Positions 40,801 to 47,253 of a DNA stretch of 64,000 nt are shown piece after piece; position 1 is the stretch's first letter, and each line of letters opens with the position of its first letter. The notes beneath the pieces are model-generated. The model ran no database searches and was not told where the DNA came from. It worked only from the letters and a program-made list of their open reading frames with translations. The position numbers and the translations under genes were made by a program. Source of the DNA: Branchinecta lynchi (taxonomy: Eukaryota; Arthropoda; Branchiopoda; Anostraca; Branchinectidae); NCBI GenBank assembly GCA_023053575.1, contig JAKZAP010000004.1, forward strand, positions 3,267,572 to 3,331,571, read 5' to 3'.

Positions 40801-40960
40801 ACGGAGCGTTTACGGAGAGAAATTGAAAAAATGCACCACCAGATGGTGTAAGCTCAAAACAATCACTACCGAAAAATTGTCCCAGTTCAAAATATCCCTG
40901 TACCAGTTGTATCTTTGGTTTTGGTTTTCCAAGTGTAACATTTTAGCCTTGCGTTCTTGA
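16670..40960 (+). CDS. ADCK1: AarF/ABC1/UbiB-type atypical kinase, ADCK1-like, gene span (10 exons, 514 aa)
   Basis: ADCK proteins are UbiB-family atypical kinases of mitochondria; ADCK1 is linked to inner-membrane and lipid homeostasis. Exons: 16670-16801, 19450-19539, 20587-20790, 24658-24816, 31992-32150, 33326-33490, 35373-35471, 37335-37532, 39119-39261, 40765-40960; total 1545 nt, all GT..AG with consistent phase. Order of motifs: hydrophobic N-terminal segment (LGGVVSGGALYTL, residues 11-23), KxGQ (Lys96-Gln99), alanine-rich loop LGAAS (155-159) in place of a glycine loop, VAVK lysine 177, ExD Glu224/Asp226, HCDPHPGN with catalytic Asp309 and Asn314, and DHG Asp331. The C-terminal SSFITMSRCCVRS block matches ADCK1 rather than other ADCKs. 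Length is near the roughly 520-530 aa of the family. All key residues are present. The start ATG lies 22 bp after the CHAC2 stop. Introns hold most of the repeats in the window. Confidence 0.92.
17270..17750 (+). repeat. Dispersed repeat family K, copy 1
   Basis: Matches 24125-24560 over about 450 bp (shared words CAGCCTTCCTGCTCT, GGCTGGGCGCAAAACATTTG, AGCAAGAGGGGT). A reverse fragment is at 21985-22150. No ORF; class unknown. Confidence 0.7.
18833..19208. mobile_element. MITE family E, copy 1
   Basis: Ends AGATGGGCGGATCTGAATCC and GGATTCGCATTCGCCCATTT are inverted. Runs of (CGAATCCGGATT) words lie under both ends. Other copies: 36545-36760 (partial) and 39640-39985 (reverse). A conserved core reads TAGGTTATAGTTT then ACTGATATCTAA. 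Confidence 0.7.
19450..19539 (+). CDS. ADCK1: ADCK1 exon 2
   Basis: 30 codons (VSLIAVDYRRTLYSKK...), TTTCCAG acceptor and gtaagc donor, phase 0 at both ends. A G-run of 14 lies just downstream at about 19590. Confidence 0.9.
20000..20218 (+). mobile_element. LINE 3' end with (TTGA)n tail
   Basis: A 3' UTR-like stretch ends AATAAAATATTGATTGATTG, the tetranucleotide tail usual for CR1/L2-type LINEs. The coding part is absent (5' truncation). Confidence 0.5.
20405..20545 (+). repeat. Retroelement 3' end, family L copy 1
   Basis: Shares GAGTTCACCTCTCTGCTCAG and the following T-rich/AATATTAAAAAATTAAT end with 34040-34140. Likely the same LINE 3' UTR inserted twice. It lies just upstream of ADCK1 exon 3. 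Confidence 0.55.
20587..20790 (+). CDS. ADCK1: ADCK1 exon 3 (KxGQ motif)
   Basis: 68 codons, with HTRSAERLLEVCRANGGAF, then IKVGQHIGALEYLLP. It holds the KxGQ signature (Lys96 to Gln99) specific to UbiB kinases. Acceptor CTTATAG, donor gtaggt. Confidence 0.92.
21985..22150 (-). repeat. Repeat family K, reverse fragment
   Basis: Reverse complement of the middle of K copy 1 (GTTTTGCACCTACGA, TTTACGCCTAGCCGAGTTTT). With the forward copy at 24125 it brackets F copy 1 as inverted arms. Confidence 0.5.
22195..22335 (+). repeat. Tandem duplication of about 75 bp
   Basis: Two copies of CCAAGGCGCGTTCARTT, TTCTGTTTTGTACTTCG and TTTTCCCACTTTTT in a row. The word TAACCAAGGCGTG returns after F copy 1 at about 23830. 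Confidence 0.65.
22331..23810 (+). mobile_element. Repeat family F copy 1: (TCCG)n plus 137-bp tandem array
   Basis: Bounded by TTTTTGGGATCCCAAAAC and ATTTTTGGGATCCCATC. It starts with a (TCCG)n/(TCTG) microsatellite, then ATAACTCTCGAAGGGAATGA and GATGAAACTTGGTGAGAAGG. Seven or eight imperfect 137-bp units follow (AAGACATGCTGAA at 22692, 22829, 22966, 23103 and 23240), each with CGGAATCCGGCC. Two reverse copies: 41250-42215 and 49796-50690. A terminal palindrome, microsatellite core and internal tandem units recall Helentron-related non-autonomous elements; that class call is inference. Confidence 0.7.
22386..22501. repeat. (TCCG)n tetranucleotide microsatellite
   Basis: About 28 units of TCCG interspersed with TCTG. 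It produces spurious serine/proline/valine or arginine/threonine ORFs on both strands. The sister element at 42143-42163 has only a few units, showing expansion in this copy. Confidence 0.9.
24125..24560 (+). repeat. Dispersed repeat family K, copy 2
   Basis: Diverged match to 17270-17750 throughout, ending with ATAAGCAAGAGGGGTC. It ends about 100 bp before ADCK1 exon 4. Confidence 0.65.
24658..24816 (+). CDS. ADCK1: ADCK1 exon 4 (alanine-rich loop, VAVK)
   Basis: 53 codons: PSEVFDSFEPEPLGAASLAQ, then the VHKA segment and VAVKVQHP. It carries the A-rich loop and the ATP-binding lysine 177. Acceptor TTTTACAG, donor gtaagg, phase 0. Confidence 0.92.
24817..25780. other. ADCK1 intron 4, 5' part, no gene seen
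   Basis: AT-rich. A small inverted repeat (GACATATGCCATCTATCGG with its diverged complement near 25350) and a word shared with family G ends (GCTGTAAGCTCATACGGCAC at 25530) are present. Short ORFs show no domain. Confidence 0.45.
25781..30352. mobile_element. Large hairpin-ended repeat element, family G copy 1
   Basis: The left end is a perfect 10-bp-stem hairpin, ATGGCACTTG ... CAAGTGCCAT, then GTCGGTCGGTCGGTCCC. The right end is the inverted counterpart: GGGACCGACCGACCGACC, then GGCAAGTGCCAT. Inside are tandem units of about 400 bp carrying ATGAAACTTGGTGG, AAGAACAAGCACAAG and GGATCCGGTGAC plus G-runs. They run forward to about 28650 and inverted from about 28830. A LINE 3' fragment interrupts it at about 29430-30193. 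Minus-strand ORFs (for example 26698-27333) are proline/serine-rich products of the repeat and are not genes. Probably Helentron-like non-autonomous; class uncertain. Confidence 0.6.
29430..30193 (+). mobile_element. 5'-truncated LINE, C-terminus and 3' tail
   Basis: The ORF at 29525-29860 encodes a LINE C-terminal segment: IFKYLHGHLPRCFTSFF, RSDFNPRIGCSKVWNSLPDN, GTFKTQLKTFLL, ending in TAG. A 3' UTR follows and a (TGAAC)n tail lies near 30173-30192. The same tail type is seen in reverse at 35009. The remainder of the RT is absent. It is inserted in family G copy 1. Confidence 0.75.
30648..31266 (-). mobile_element. 5'-truncated copy of LINE-1r inside MITE A
   Basis: Over 90% match by eye to 19-655. 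The minus-strand ORF at 30834-31259 encodes the RT thumb/C-terminus (MYLGILYSSNTRDWKRIL...). The truncation point adjoins TTATTTTTGGTTTTG of the MITE. MITE A copy 1 gives the empty site (GGATCCACTTTATTTTTGG in reverse). Confidence 0.82.
31368..31663. mobile_element. MITE family B copy 1, TSD TTC
   Basis: 296 bp, ends GAGCGTGTTCCACCCT and AGGGTGGAACACGCTC, flanked by TTC at 31365-31367 and 31664-31666. The body has ACGCATGACGTCACGAATTC and repeated TAGTAACTA words. 3-bp TSD; superfamily not assigned. Confidence 0.82.
31992..32150 (+). CDS. ADCK1: ADCK1 exon 5 (ExD motif)
   Basis: 53 codons: LLVRVMGWAFPDFKFLWLVD, then NLPVELDFTREAENAERV. Glu224 and Asp226 form the ExD motif; Glu230 is the likely alpha-C glutamate. 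Acceptor CTTTTTTTCAG, donor gtaagt. The acceptor is close to the end of MITE A. Confidence 0.92.
32241..32523. mobile_element. MITE family B copy 2
   Basis: 283 bp, about 90% like copy 1. Begins GAGTGTTCCATCCTACTTAC and ends AGGGTGGAACACGCTC. The target duplication is not exact. It lies 90 bp after ADCK1 exon 5. Confidence 0.8.
32747..33062 (+). mobile_element. tRNA-derived SINE copy 1
   Basis: The head carries RNA polymerase III boxes: A box TGGCCGAATGG at 32752 and B box AGTTCGAGTCT at about 32797. The acceptor ends do not pair, so it is not a working tRNA. A G-run, a conserved body (CCACCCAGCTTGAAATGGGT, GGCTGGCCCCCAACTGCCCA) and a T-rich end follow. Related reverse pieces lie at 36770-36960 and 37164-37235. 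Confidence 0.75.
33326..33490 (+). CDS. ADCK1: ADCK1 exon 6
   Basis: 55 codons: VPKIYWDMTTDRVLTMEFID, GGQVNDLEYLE, LGRLYSEMIFVQ. Hinge and alpha-E region of the kinase fold. Acceptor TGTTTAG, donor gtatgc, phase 0. Confidence 0.92.
33535..33710 (+). mobile_element. LINE 3' end with (CATT)n tail
   Basis: Ends TGCAATAAATTCATTCATTC. The segment TTGCCATGACCCCAAGGG is also found at the end of the LINE at 46230-46270, so this is the same family, heavily 5'-truncated. Confidence 0.55.
34040..34140 (+). repeat. Retroelement 3' end, family L copy 2
   Basis: Nearly identical to 20405-20545 in GAGTTCACCTCTCTGCTCAG and the flanks, ending in an A-rich tail. Confidence 0.55.
34410..34805. repeat. Unclassified repeat with duplicated ends
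   Basis: AAGTCGTCTTTTGAATATCC and TGCCACCAACATTCA occur at both ends (about 34424 and 34768). The middle is GC-rich with GCAGCGCTGCAGCAT-type palindromes. ORFs are open on both strands, with no recognised domain. Possibly a small element bounded by direct repeats. Confidence 0.45.
35009..35200 (-). mobile_element. Reverse LINE 3' end
   Basis: In reverse it ends in TAAACTGAACTGAATGAACG, the same type of tail as the LINE at 29430-30193. Non-coding remnant. Confidence 0.5.
35373..35471 (+). CDS. ADCK1: ADCK1 exon 7 (catalytic and metal-binding motifs)
   Basis: 33 codons: GYVHCDPHPGNVLVQ, then VVLLDHGLYL. Catalytic Asp309, Asn314 and the DHG aspartate 331 are intact. Acceptor TTTTTATAG, donor gtatga. 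MITE B copy 3 begins only 17 bp after the exon. Confidence 0.93.
35489..36374. mobile_element. MITE family B copy 3, TSD TAT, with inner insertion
   Basis: Flanked by TAT at 35486-35488 and 36375-36377. Ends GAGCGTGTCCTGCCGCACTT and AGGGTGGAACACGATC. The TAGTTACTATT body is interrupted by about 600 bp of unrelated AT-rich sequence (about 35718-36318) with GTAATTTTTATAATACTG at its left edge. Confidence 0.75.
36545..36760 (+). mobile_element. MITE family E, partial copy 2
   Basis: Shares GGTTCGAATCCGGATTCGAA, the TAGGTTATAGTTT core and the GAGGATGGTTGGT segment with 18833-19208. The right end is replaced by SINE sequence. Confidence 0.65.
36770..36960 (-). mobile_element. tRNA-derived SINE copy 2, reverse
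   Basis: In reverse it shows a B box GGTTCGAGTCTC, then the SINE body with CCACCCAGGTTCAAATGGGT and a G/C-rich end. Same family as 32747-33062. Confidence 0.65.
36997..37161. mobile_element. Tc1/mariner-type MITE family H copy 1, TSD TA
   Basis: 165 bp between TA dinucleotides (36995-36996, 37162-37163). Ends CACTGTAAAAA and TTTTTACTGTG. Inner words GCAGTATTTGCTACT and AGTAGCAAATACTGC extend the hairpin. The copy at 58790-58947 has the same layout. Confidence 0.78.
37164..37235 (-). mobile_element. tRNA-like SINE head, copy 3, reverse
   Basis: Reverse reading: TTAGTTAGCACGCTGAAC, then GGTCGTTGGTTCGAGTCTCG (B box). Only the tRNA-like head is left, separated from copy 2 by MITE H. Confidence 0.6.
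37335..37532 (+). CDS. ADCK1: ADCK1 exon 8
   Basis: 66 codons: TLSDEFRCTYSKFWLSILNA, GELYGLFACMVTGRSW. C-lobe region. Acceptor TTTTTGCAG. The donor is gaa|gtacga, weaker than the others but the only one that keeps phase 0 with exon 9. Confidence 0.88.
37567..37990. mobile_element. MITE family J copy 1
   Basis: Inverted ends: AACAAATAATCAGATAGAAC and CCTCTGTCTTTC on the left, GACAGAGGTTCTATCTGATT on the right. Also present at 62405-62880. The ORFs in it are not conserved between copies. Confidence 0.65.
38000..38560. other. ADCK1 intron 8 stretch without gene
   Basis: AT-rich. A segment near 38085-38135 (TCAGCTGATTTTATCAGGGC, GGCCCTTCTCGAC) resembles the inverted repeat at 40321-40497. Nothing else recognised. 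Confidence 0.4.
38564..38945. repeat. Three 127-bp tandem units with tRNA-like B box
   Basis: TCCTCCGGCGGAATTGAACC recurs at 38564, 38691 and 38818, nearly identical. On the reverse strand each unit reads CCATGGGTTCAATTCCGCCG, a good polymerase III B box with tRNA T-arm context, but no A box or acceptor pairing. Probably an amplified SINE head. Confidence 0.8.
39119..39261 (+). CDS. ADCK1: ADCK1 exon 9
   Basis: 143 nt: QDDIKNDASKFLVQIADVLN, REMLLIFKTNDLLRSIEYSL. Acceptor ATTCGCAG, donor gtaagt, ends in phase 2. Confidence 0.92.
39294..39345. repeat. Family G hairpin end, isolated
   Basis: TTGGCACTTGCCCTTCGGTC, then AAGTGACC: the same stem-loop as at 25781, slightly decayed, without a following array. 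Confidence 0.5.
39640..39985 (-). mobile_element. MITE family E, copy 3, reverse
   Basis: Reverse complement of 18833-19208 in order. It begins GATGGGCGAATCTGGATTTT, holds the core AACTATAACACATGTACATG and ends with repeated GGATTCGAATC words. Confidence 0.68.
40321..40497. repeat. Inverted repeat with 64-bp arms
   Basis: Arms begin GACGGTGCAAAACGGATAAG and return as its complement at 40497, with only 2-4 mismatches. The loop is about 50 bp. Includes AGAGCTATATTTCG on both arms. MITE-like; no TSD seen. Confidence 0.7.
40765..40960 (+). CDS. ADCK1: ADCK1 exon 10 (terminal)
   Basis: The first base completes a split serine codon. It then reads MSSFITMSRCCVRSVYGEKL ... NILALRS and TGA at 40958. 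The MSRCC(V/I)R block is diagnostic for the ADCK1 C-terminus. Acceptor TATTTTAG. Confidence 0.9.
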
Positions 40961-41052
40961 GGGTTATAGATTTTAGGTACCAATTTTAGGCTGTTCTATT
41001 GTTGCAGAAATACATTTATTTTTTTTAGAATCTTACTTAGTTTCGGATGTAT

Positions 41053-41058
41053 ATTAAA
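41053..41058 (+). terminator. Possible ADCK1 polyadenylation signal ATTAAA
   Basis: ATTAAA 93 bp after the ADCK1 stop, followed by an A-run. No AATAAA is nearer. Weak call from sequence alone. Confidence 0.35.
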
Positions 41059-41249
41059 AAAAAAAGAAGCAGGGTATATACGCTCAGGCAGACCTGGTTT
41101 CCGTCGGCCATAAAATCGTCATTATTAAAAATATTTCTGGGAACTGTGTTATTGAAGCACTGCTCAGACAGGTGTAATAAGGCGTAACGCGACGCCTGCA
41201 GTTGTGGCTTATAGTCGGGGCGTGCTGTGTATGCTGCAGAAAGAACGAG

Positions 41250-42215
41250 ACCTAAGGTTTCGATGCGATCCCAGAAATTCAATATCTGATCCAGACAACT
41301 GGGTCTTGTCTTAGCCAGATCTAGTCTTCGCCAGACTCCTTGGACGTTTTTACTATTAAAATTCAGAAACAGATTAAGGCCAAATAGCTAATATTCTGAT
41401 AAAACCAAGTTCGCATATGGATTCAGCATGTGTGTTTATCTGTTTTGACGAAAACTTCATGCCACTTCTGCCAGTTTCCCGGTTTCGGCCGAACTCCGGA
41501 ACTACTTCCGGCGAAAAAAGAAAGCTCAAAAACGAATTCATGGTATCTTTTGTCCCAATAATGAACATCTAATCAAGTTCAGATAAAAATTTAAATTATA
41601 ACAAATTTTTCGATTCCAGCCGGATTCCGGTCGAACTATATGTCCGGGTAAAAAATTATTGTAACACACGGATTCAGCATATCTTCTTACCCCCAAATCG
41701 GATATCTAATCAACTACAAATAAAACTTTAACTTTTAACAATTATCTGGTTTTGGCCGGATTCCGGGCGAACTACATGTCCGGGTAGAAATTTTTTTTCC
41801 CATAAGTGTTGAGCATGTCTTCTTGCCCTGAATCGAAAATCTAATCAACTCCAAATTAAACTTTAAATTTTAACAAACCGATTTGGGCCGGATTCCGGGC
41901 GAACTACTTGTTCGATGACAAAATGGTTTTCACCATCGCCTTCAGCATGTCTTCTTACCCCAGAATCGACTATCAAATTAGCTGTTTCTTAATATTTTGT
42001 TTTCCCCTTAATTTGAACCCCCACCCCTAAATGTAGGGCTAAAAAGCCCATCTACGAACTTGACTTGTCCGATGACCCACCGAACCCTCACACCAAGTTT
42101 CATCAAAATATCGCATTCCCTTCGAGAGTTATCGTGCTTACAGAAGGACGGACAGACGGACAACTATTGCGATATCATAGGTATCCCTCCACTTACGTTT
42201 TGGGATCCCAATAAT
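41250..42215 (-). mobile_element. Repeat family F copy 2, reverse
   Basis: Begins at the diverged GCGATCCCAGAAATTCAATA and ends CGTTTTGGGATCCCAATAAT. It contains reverse 137-bp units (GGCCGGATTCCGG) and a short CGGACAGACGGAC relic of the microsatellite. It has fewer units than copy 1. Confidence 0.7.
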
Positions 42216-42229
42216 AGGTCTTGATCCTA

Positions 42230-42730
42230 TTTTGTCTTGCTCAGAGCCAATCAGATCGCTTTGAGGCTTGGTACGTTCGCACTAAGTCTTTATGGCTCTG
42301 AAAGAGGTTTTCCGCGGTCGTTTGCGTGGCCCCACAAGATTTTTGTGGCTCGAATTTGACAGACATCGAGGTGATTTCGATTTTATGTTTGATAGAAAAT
42401 ATAAAATTAACTATTTTATCAAGGATATAGACATAAAGCTGGGGATCCTTTTACAGAATGGGGTAAGCTTGAAGTTGTATTTATTGAGACTTTGTCTGGA
42501 ATTAATTTTCACATTTGAATTTTCCGCCAAAAAACATACGTTTCCGCGAGTTTCAACTTCCGGCACACAGCCCTGCCACCGCAACAAACACTCAGAACTG
42601 GGGCACACAATTGTGCCGTGGAAAAACGGCTTTGGTTGGGTTCTACCAGCGAGTCGAGGATCAGTCTGAAACCTCTGTGATCAGTGAAACCTTCAGTGTG
42701 ATCAAGGACGCATATAAGGCGTAAAAACCA
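42230..42730 (+). other. Unrecognised ORF-bearing segment downstream of ADCK1
   Basis: Two overlapping open frames on the + strand: 42292-42669 (starts MALKEVFRGRLRGPTRFLWL) and 42515-42724 (ends SETFSVIKDAYKA, stop TAA). A donor-like gg|gtaagc lies at 42463. No domain is recognised. Could be a decayed transposon ORF or exons of an unknown gene. Confidence 0.25.
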
Positions 42731-43149
42731 CGTATAGCGCCACGCAGCTTATTCAGCTACTTGAACGATGCTTAAAGCACAAGTCACAGTGGATATAGTT
42801 TATATTCTAATAGTCGAAAATAGGTAACTATTTAGAAACTCTGCTGGGTTTTCATGGCTGTCCAGGGTTATTGCTGACAATCAGCCCCACGAAAGTGGTA
42901 AGCGGGAGCGTCACCCGCCTCTAAAAGCGCTGAACGGTTGCAGGAATCAGTCTAATGCTCTTGATGACTAACTATCCTTGCCGAGCAAAATCGCCTTGTA
43001 CCTAGCGGAAGAGCCGGAAGCGGCACAACAGCTGTCCTCAACGATCGCCGTGATTGACACAGGATTTGAGTTGTTGAGTTTGAGTCGTTACTGAGACGTT
43101 TTCTCGTTCTTCCTGAGGATCACAGGCGTGTTTCGGACTTAGTCATATT

Positions 43150-46100
43150 GGACTTTATCCCCTCGACTATTCAGTATTTATATTAATGATATTGTGGATT
43201 TTCTCGAGAAAAGGTGGGCTCCAACGGTAAGTCTGGGAAGTAGAGAGCTGTCAGTGCTGCTGTTTCCGGACGACCTTGCGGTTGTTGCTAAATCGCGTGA
43301 AGATTTGCAGACGCGTTTGAATTTGATTGGGGAGTATCTGGCGATGAAAAAATTCAAGTTGAACGTTAAGAAGAGTGAAGTAATTATTTAAAAAAAAAGA
43401 AAGAAAATTAATGGTATTGATAATTGCAAGCAGGGGCGTCGCAAGGGGGGGGTGCGGGGGGTGCAGCACCCCCCCACCTTTTTAAGATTCCGGAGGCCCG
43501 AAATTTTACTGAAACTGTTCGGTATTTTTTCTATAGCAGAACTTTTCGATATATTTACGGGGATTCGGTAGTTACACAGAATCCTAAATAGGCTTTCTGT
43601 ACAAATCTCTTCGGTATAATGATCGGGATTCGGTATAATTGCCAGTATTCGGTAGTTATCACGAATTTGGTGAAAGTATTGACTGAAATCATTGGGTAAT
43701 TTTTCGATGCCGGAACTATTCGGTATATTTATGGAGATTCCGTAGTTACACAGAATCCCAAACAAGCTATTGGTTAAAACATATTCGGTATCATGATTGG
43801 GATTCCGTAATTTATTCAGTATAATTTCCATGATTAGGAAGTTAACCAAAAATCCTGACTTTGTTCCAGTTTCGACGAAAGTGTACATTGTTCGGTAGTC
43901 TTTCGATACTAAAACAATTCGGTATAATAACCGGGATACGGTAGTTATACAGAATGCCGAACACGCTATCGGTCTTAACTTATTCGGTATAATAACTGGG
44001 ATTCGGTAATTTATTCGTTATAACTGCCAGGATTCGGAAGTTACCACGAACCTCGAAACTCAGAAGAGGTCGAGTAAAGCACTGGTCGTAGACAAAAGGG
44101 ATGATCTATGATATCATCGATAGTCCTTACTTTTATTTTGGATCCCAAAAAGAATATATAATGATAAATATTTCGAAAATTCCGCCAGCAGCACTTTTCG
44201 TAATATTCGTCATTTGACGGGAGTTTTAAAGCCAGTTTCAGGATTGAGATTTTGAAACATTAAAAGCTAGAATTTGGATGGAAATTAAATTTGGCACGAA
44301 AAAGCAAAAGAAAAATCTCGCCTGCGGCGCTCGCTATATGTGATCATGGGCATTATTGGCTAGACTACAGCAGCCGCTGCTGCCGGAACGTCGCTCCATC
44401 CGGTTTCTGGAACTTCTTAGAGTCTCGGTATTTAATCAACGGTAAACGATAGAATTTGTAAGAGAAGCAGTTAAATTTTAGCCTACAAAAAAAAAGGATT
44501 TCGAAAATTTTCGCCTGCGGCGCTCGATTTAATTTTCTATTGGCTATAATAGATTGAAGCTGTTACTCCAATCATGCCCGGCAATATATTATCCATGTGG
44601 GCTTCGCCAAAACGTCGCCTAATAGTTGGCTTATCGTATTTATATTTATATATCGTGGCTTATCGTTATTGTTACTCTTCCTCCCTTTATTGTTACTCTT
44701 CCTACGTAATCGTTTCTGTTCCATAATTTAAAGCTCGAATTCTTAGTTGTAGGATTCGGTAAAATTTTTGAAAGATTCGGTAAAATTTTGGCTCTGCACC
44801 CCCCCACCGAAAATGCACTTGCGACGCCCCTGATTGTAAGTTCACTTTCAATAATGAAGAACTGAAGGTCGTTAAGAGAATAAGATACCTTGGATTCGTG
44901 TTAACTGACAACGGAAGTTTTAAGTCACATATTGATGAGGTGGTTAATAGAGGTAAAGTAGCCATGTCAGCTATTTTTTTTTCGGAAACAGTCAATTATG
45001 GGTATAATAAACCTTAAAATGCATAAAAAAATATTTAATACAAAAGTTTCGCCAATTTTAGAATATGGAGCAGAGATATGGGCGGAGAGACGGCAAAACA
45101 ACTAGAGTCGCTCCAACTTCAGTATTACAAAAGGGTATATGGACTACATCAGACAACCCATTCTCAAATTTTAAAGGGTGATATAGGTTTATATGCTTTA
45201 AAGTTACGTAGAGCTATCCTGATGATTAGATTATGGTTAAAAATTATAAATATGAGTAAGGATAGGCTGGCTAGTTCAGCTTATGATGAAATGATGAATA
45301 ATGGTTTGAAACATTCTTGGCCATTCCAGGTAAAGCGGTTACTGGAGCGAGTAGGAATGCCATATATATGGAATGAAGGTCTTGGCTGTGTTGATTTGCC
45401 AAAAGATCTAGAACGTCAGATTAGAGTGGTTTAAGAAGGTCGGGAAATCCAGTGTTGGCAGAGTATTGTTAATAGTTCTATAACACTGAGTCATTATCAA
45501 GTGGTAAAAGTTTGTTTTGGAGAGGAAGTGTATTTTAAGTTCAATCTACCCGGGAAAGTTTTATGTCGTTGGATCCAACTAAGGGCAAACTGCCTTCCAA
45601 TTCAGAGCAGGCAGAAGATTTTTGAGAGAGGTAGTGTGGTTCTTGATGGAGGTCTGCTTGCCCACTTTGTGAGAAGGAGGAAGAAATTGGACCTTTTCCT
45701 CCGTAGATGCCCGAAACTTTCTGATTTAAGGAAAATTTATCTAGAGGGTGTGATTCTATCACTTCCTGAAATTTTGAGCAATACTAACCATACCGTTATT
45801 ACTCGAGTGGGCGTGTACATAGATACATCTTTAGAGTTAAGAAGGAGTATGACTGTTTAAGTTACATTTTTGTTTTGTTTGTTTGTGTATATGGCAGGTG
45901 GGCTTTTGAAATACACTGATCTATCTAAAGTCGTTAGCGTGGATAAACATCACATAGGTCGGATTGGTCCTTATTACTGCCCCATGTGTGGGGATATGAA
46001 TGAGAATGTGGTGCACCTGATGTGTGAATATAGCTCGGAATATAGTGAATGGGATGGTTTGAGGGAAGGAGTGTTTGGAAAAGGAATGTATGATAAGGAT

Positions 46101-46270
46101 TGGATGGTTGAAGTAATGAAAGATGAATGTTTTACGGGAGTTCGCCAGTTGTTTCGATGAAGCAAGGTTTGTTTAATTGGAATTTGGTGAGACAAAAATG
46201 TATTTGTTTTATTTTATTTTTCTTGCATTGTATTGCCATGACCCTCGAGCTTTTTGTGCAAATTTATGTT
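43150..46270 (+). mobile_element. LINE-3, RT and zinc-knuckle part, split by an hAT-like insertion
   Basis: Coding pieces: 43190-43390 (RT palm, LLFPDDLAVVAKSREDLQTR, with FPDD in place of YADD), then after the insertion about 44833-45060 (KRIRYLGFVLTDNGSFKSHI), 45078-45434, 45501-45860 and 45870-46160. The last contains a CCHC-like motif, CPMCGDMNENVVHLMC. The end has TTGCCATGACCCTCGAGC before the 3' terminus. 5'-truncated; several stops between pieces. A C-terminal fragment of the same family is at 55731-56130. Confidence 0.75.
43431..44832. mobile_element. hAT-like non-autonomous element inside LINE-3
   Basis: 1402 bp. Perfect 15-bp ends CAGGGGCGTCGCAAG and CTTGCGACGCCCCTG, flanked by ATTGCAAG (43423-43430) and ATTGTAAG (44833-44840), an 8-bp TSD with one change. 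The interior repeats AATTCGGTAGTTAC/GGGATTCGGTATAAT words in loose tandem and has no transposase. Confidence 0.85.
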
Positions 46271-46487
46271 ATATATCATATCGTCACATAGGAAGCTCGT
46301 AATCTGAGCAGACTCTTTTGAGTCTACCGAAATAGCGCTCTAGAAGACGGTTGCTATCCAGACCAGATGTTGCTGCCAAAGGCTGGTCGCCTACCCAAAT
46401 GGCAAGTTGAGGTTGAGGAATTTTGTTGACTGAAGGTTGAGGTTTAGGCTGAGAAATTTCTCTTGATGAAGAGCTAGTGCATCCGCG

Positions 46488-47000
46488 ACAGCGGCTTTAC
46501 ATAACAAGAGCTGGAAGCGTTATATGGCACTTGCAAGGCTGGTTCAGAGGATTAAAGTACGAATTCGCCAATTCGTGGGTTTGTTGTGATCATTTGCACG
46601 CAAAACCCTTGAGATAAGAATGGTCATGGGTCCTTGGAAATCAAGAGAATGTATTGTTCGTAAAAACTATTTTATTTGTGCATTTGGCCGTGATGATGCG
46701 CACTTTAAGGGGGCTAGAGATTCGTCTGTAATGAACACTCTTGAAGCACAAATTATGATAAGCTCATTGGAATCATGAAATGTAAATTTTGCTCAAAATC
46801 ATTGTTTGTATTTTAAGAAATTCAGTTGTAAGCAAAACCCTTGAGGCGTAAATGATCATGGGCCCTTGGAGATCATGAAAATATATCGTTTGGTTAAAGT
46901 ATTTTTTTTTTTGCTTTTCGGTTAAGAAACGCACTTAAGGGTGCTAAAAATTAGTTTTTGAGCAACACCCTTGTGTTAAAATGTATACTTTGGGTATACT
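46488..47000. mobile_element. Family G-type fragment
   Basis: Starts AGAGCTGGAAGCGTTATATGGC then ACTTGCAAGGCTG. It contains two or three loose repeats of AAACCCTTGAG and ATCATGGGCCCTTGGAGATC also present at 54446-55000. The right side is missing. Confidence 0.5.
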
Positions 47001-47253
47001 GTCACACCATGACTACCATAAAGACACGTAAAAGTGCGAAGGAAGAGGCGTGAAAGCCTGTTTCAGCATTGCATTATTTATAACTATGACCAACGCTTAC
47101 TCGAAGGGTAATAATGTGAACCCCCTAGTAAGGCCATCTTCTGCTCTGAGAACTTTCTTCCTGTTCAAGAGCCAGGATGTACAGGCAGTAGATAGTCAAT
47201 AGTTTCCTGTTGTATCTCGAATTGTACCAACAAGACAAGAGATCCAGAAATTA

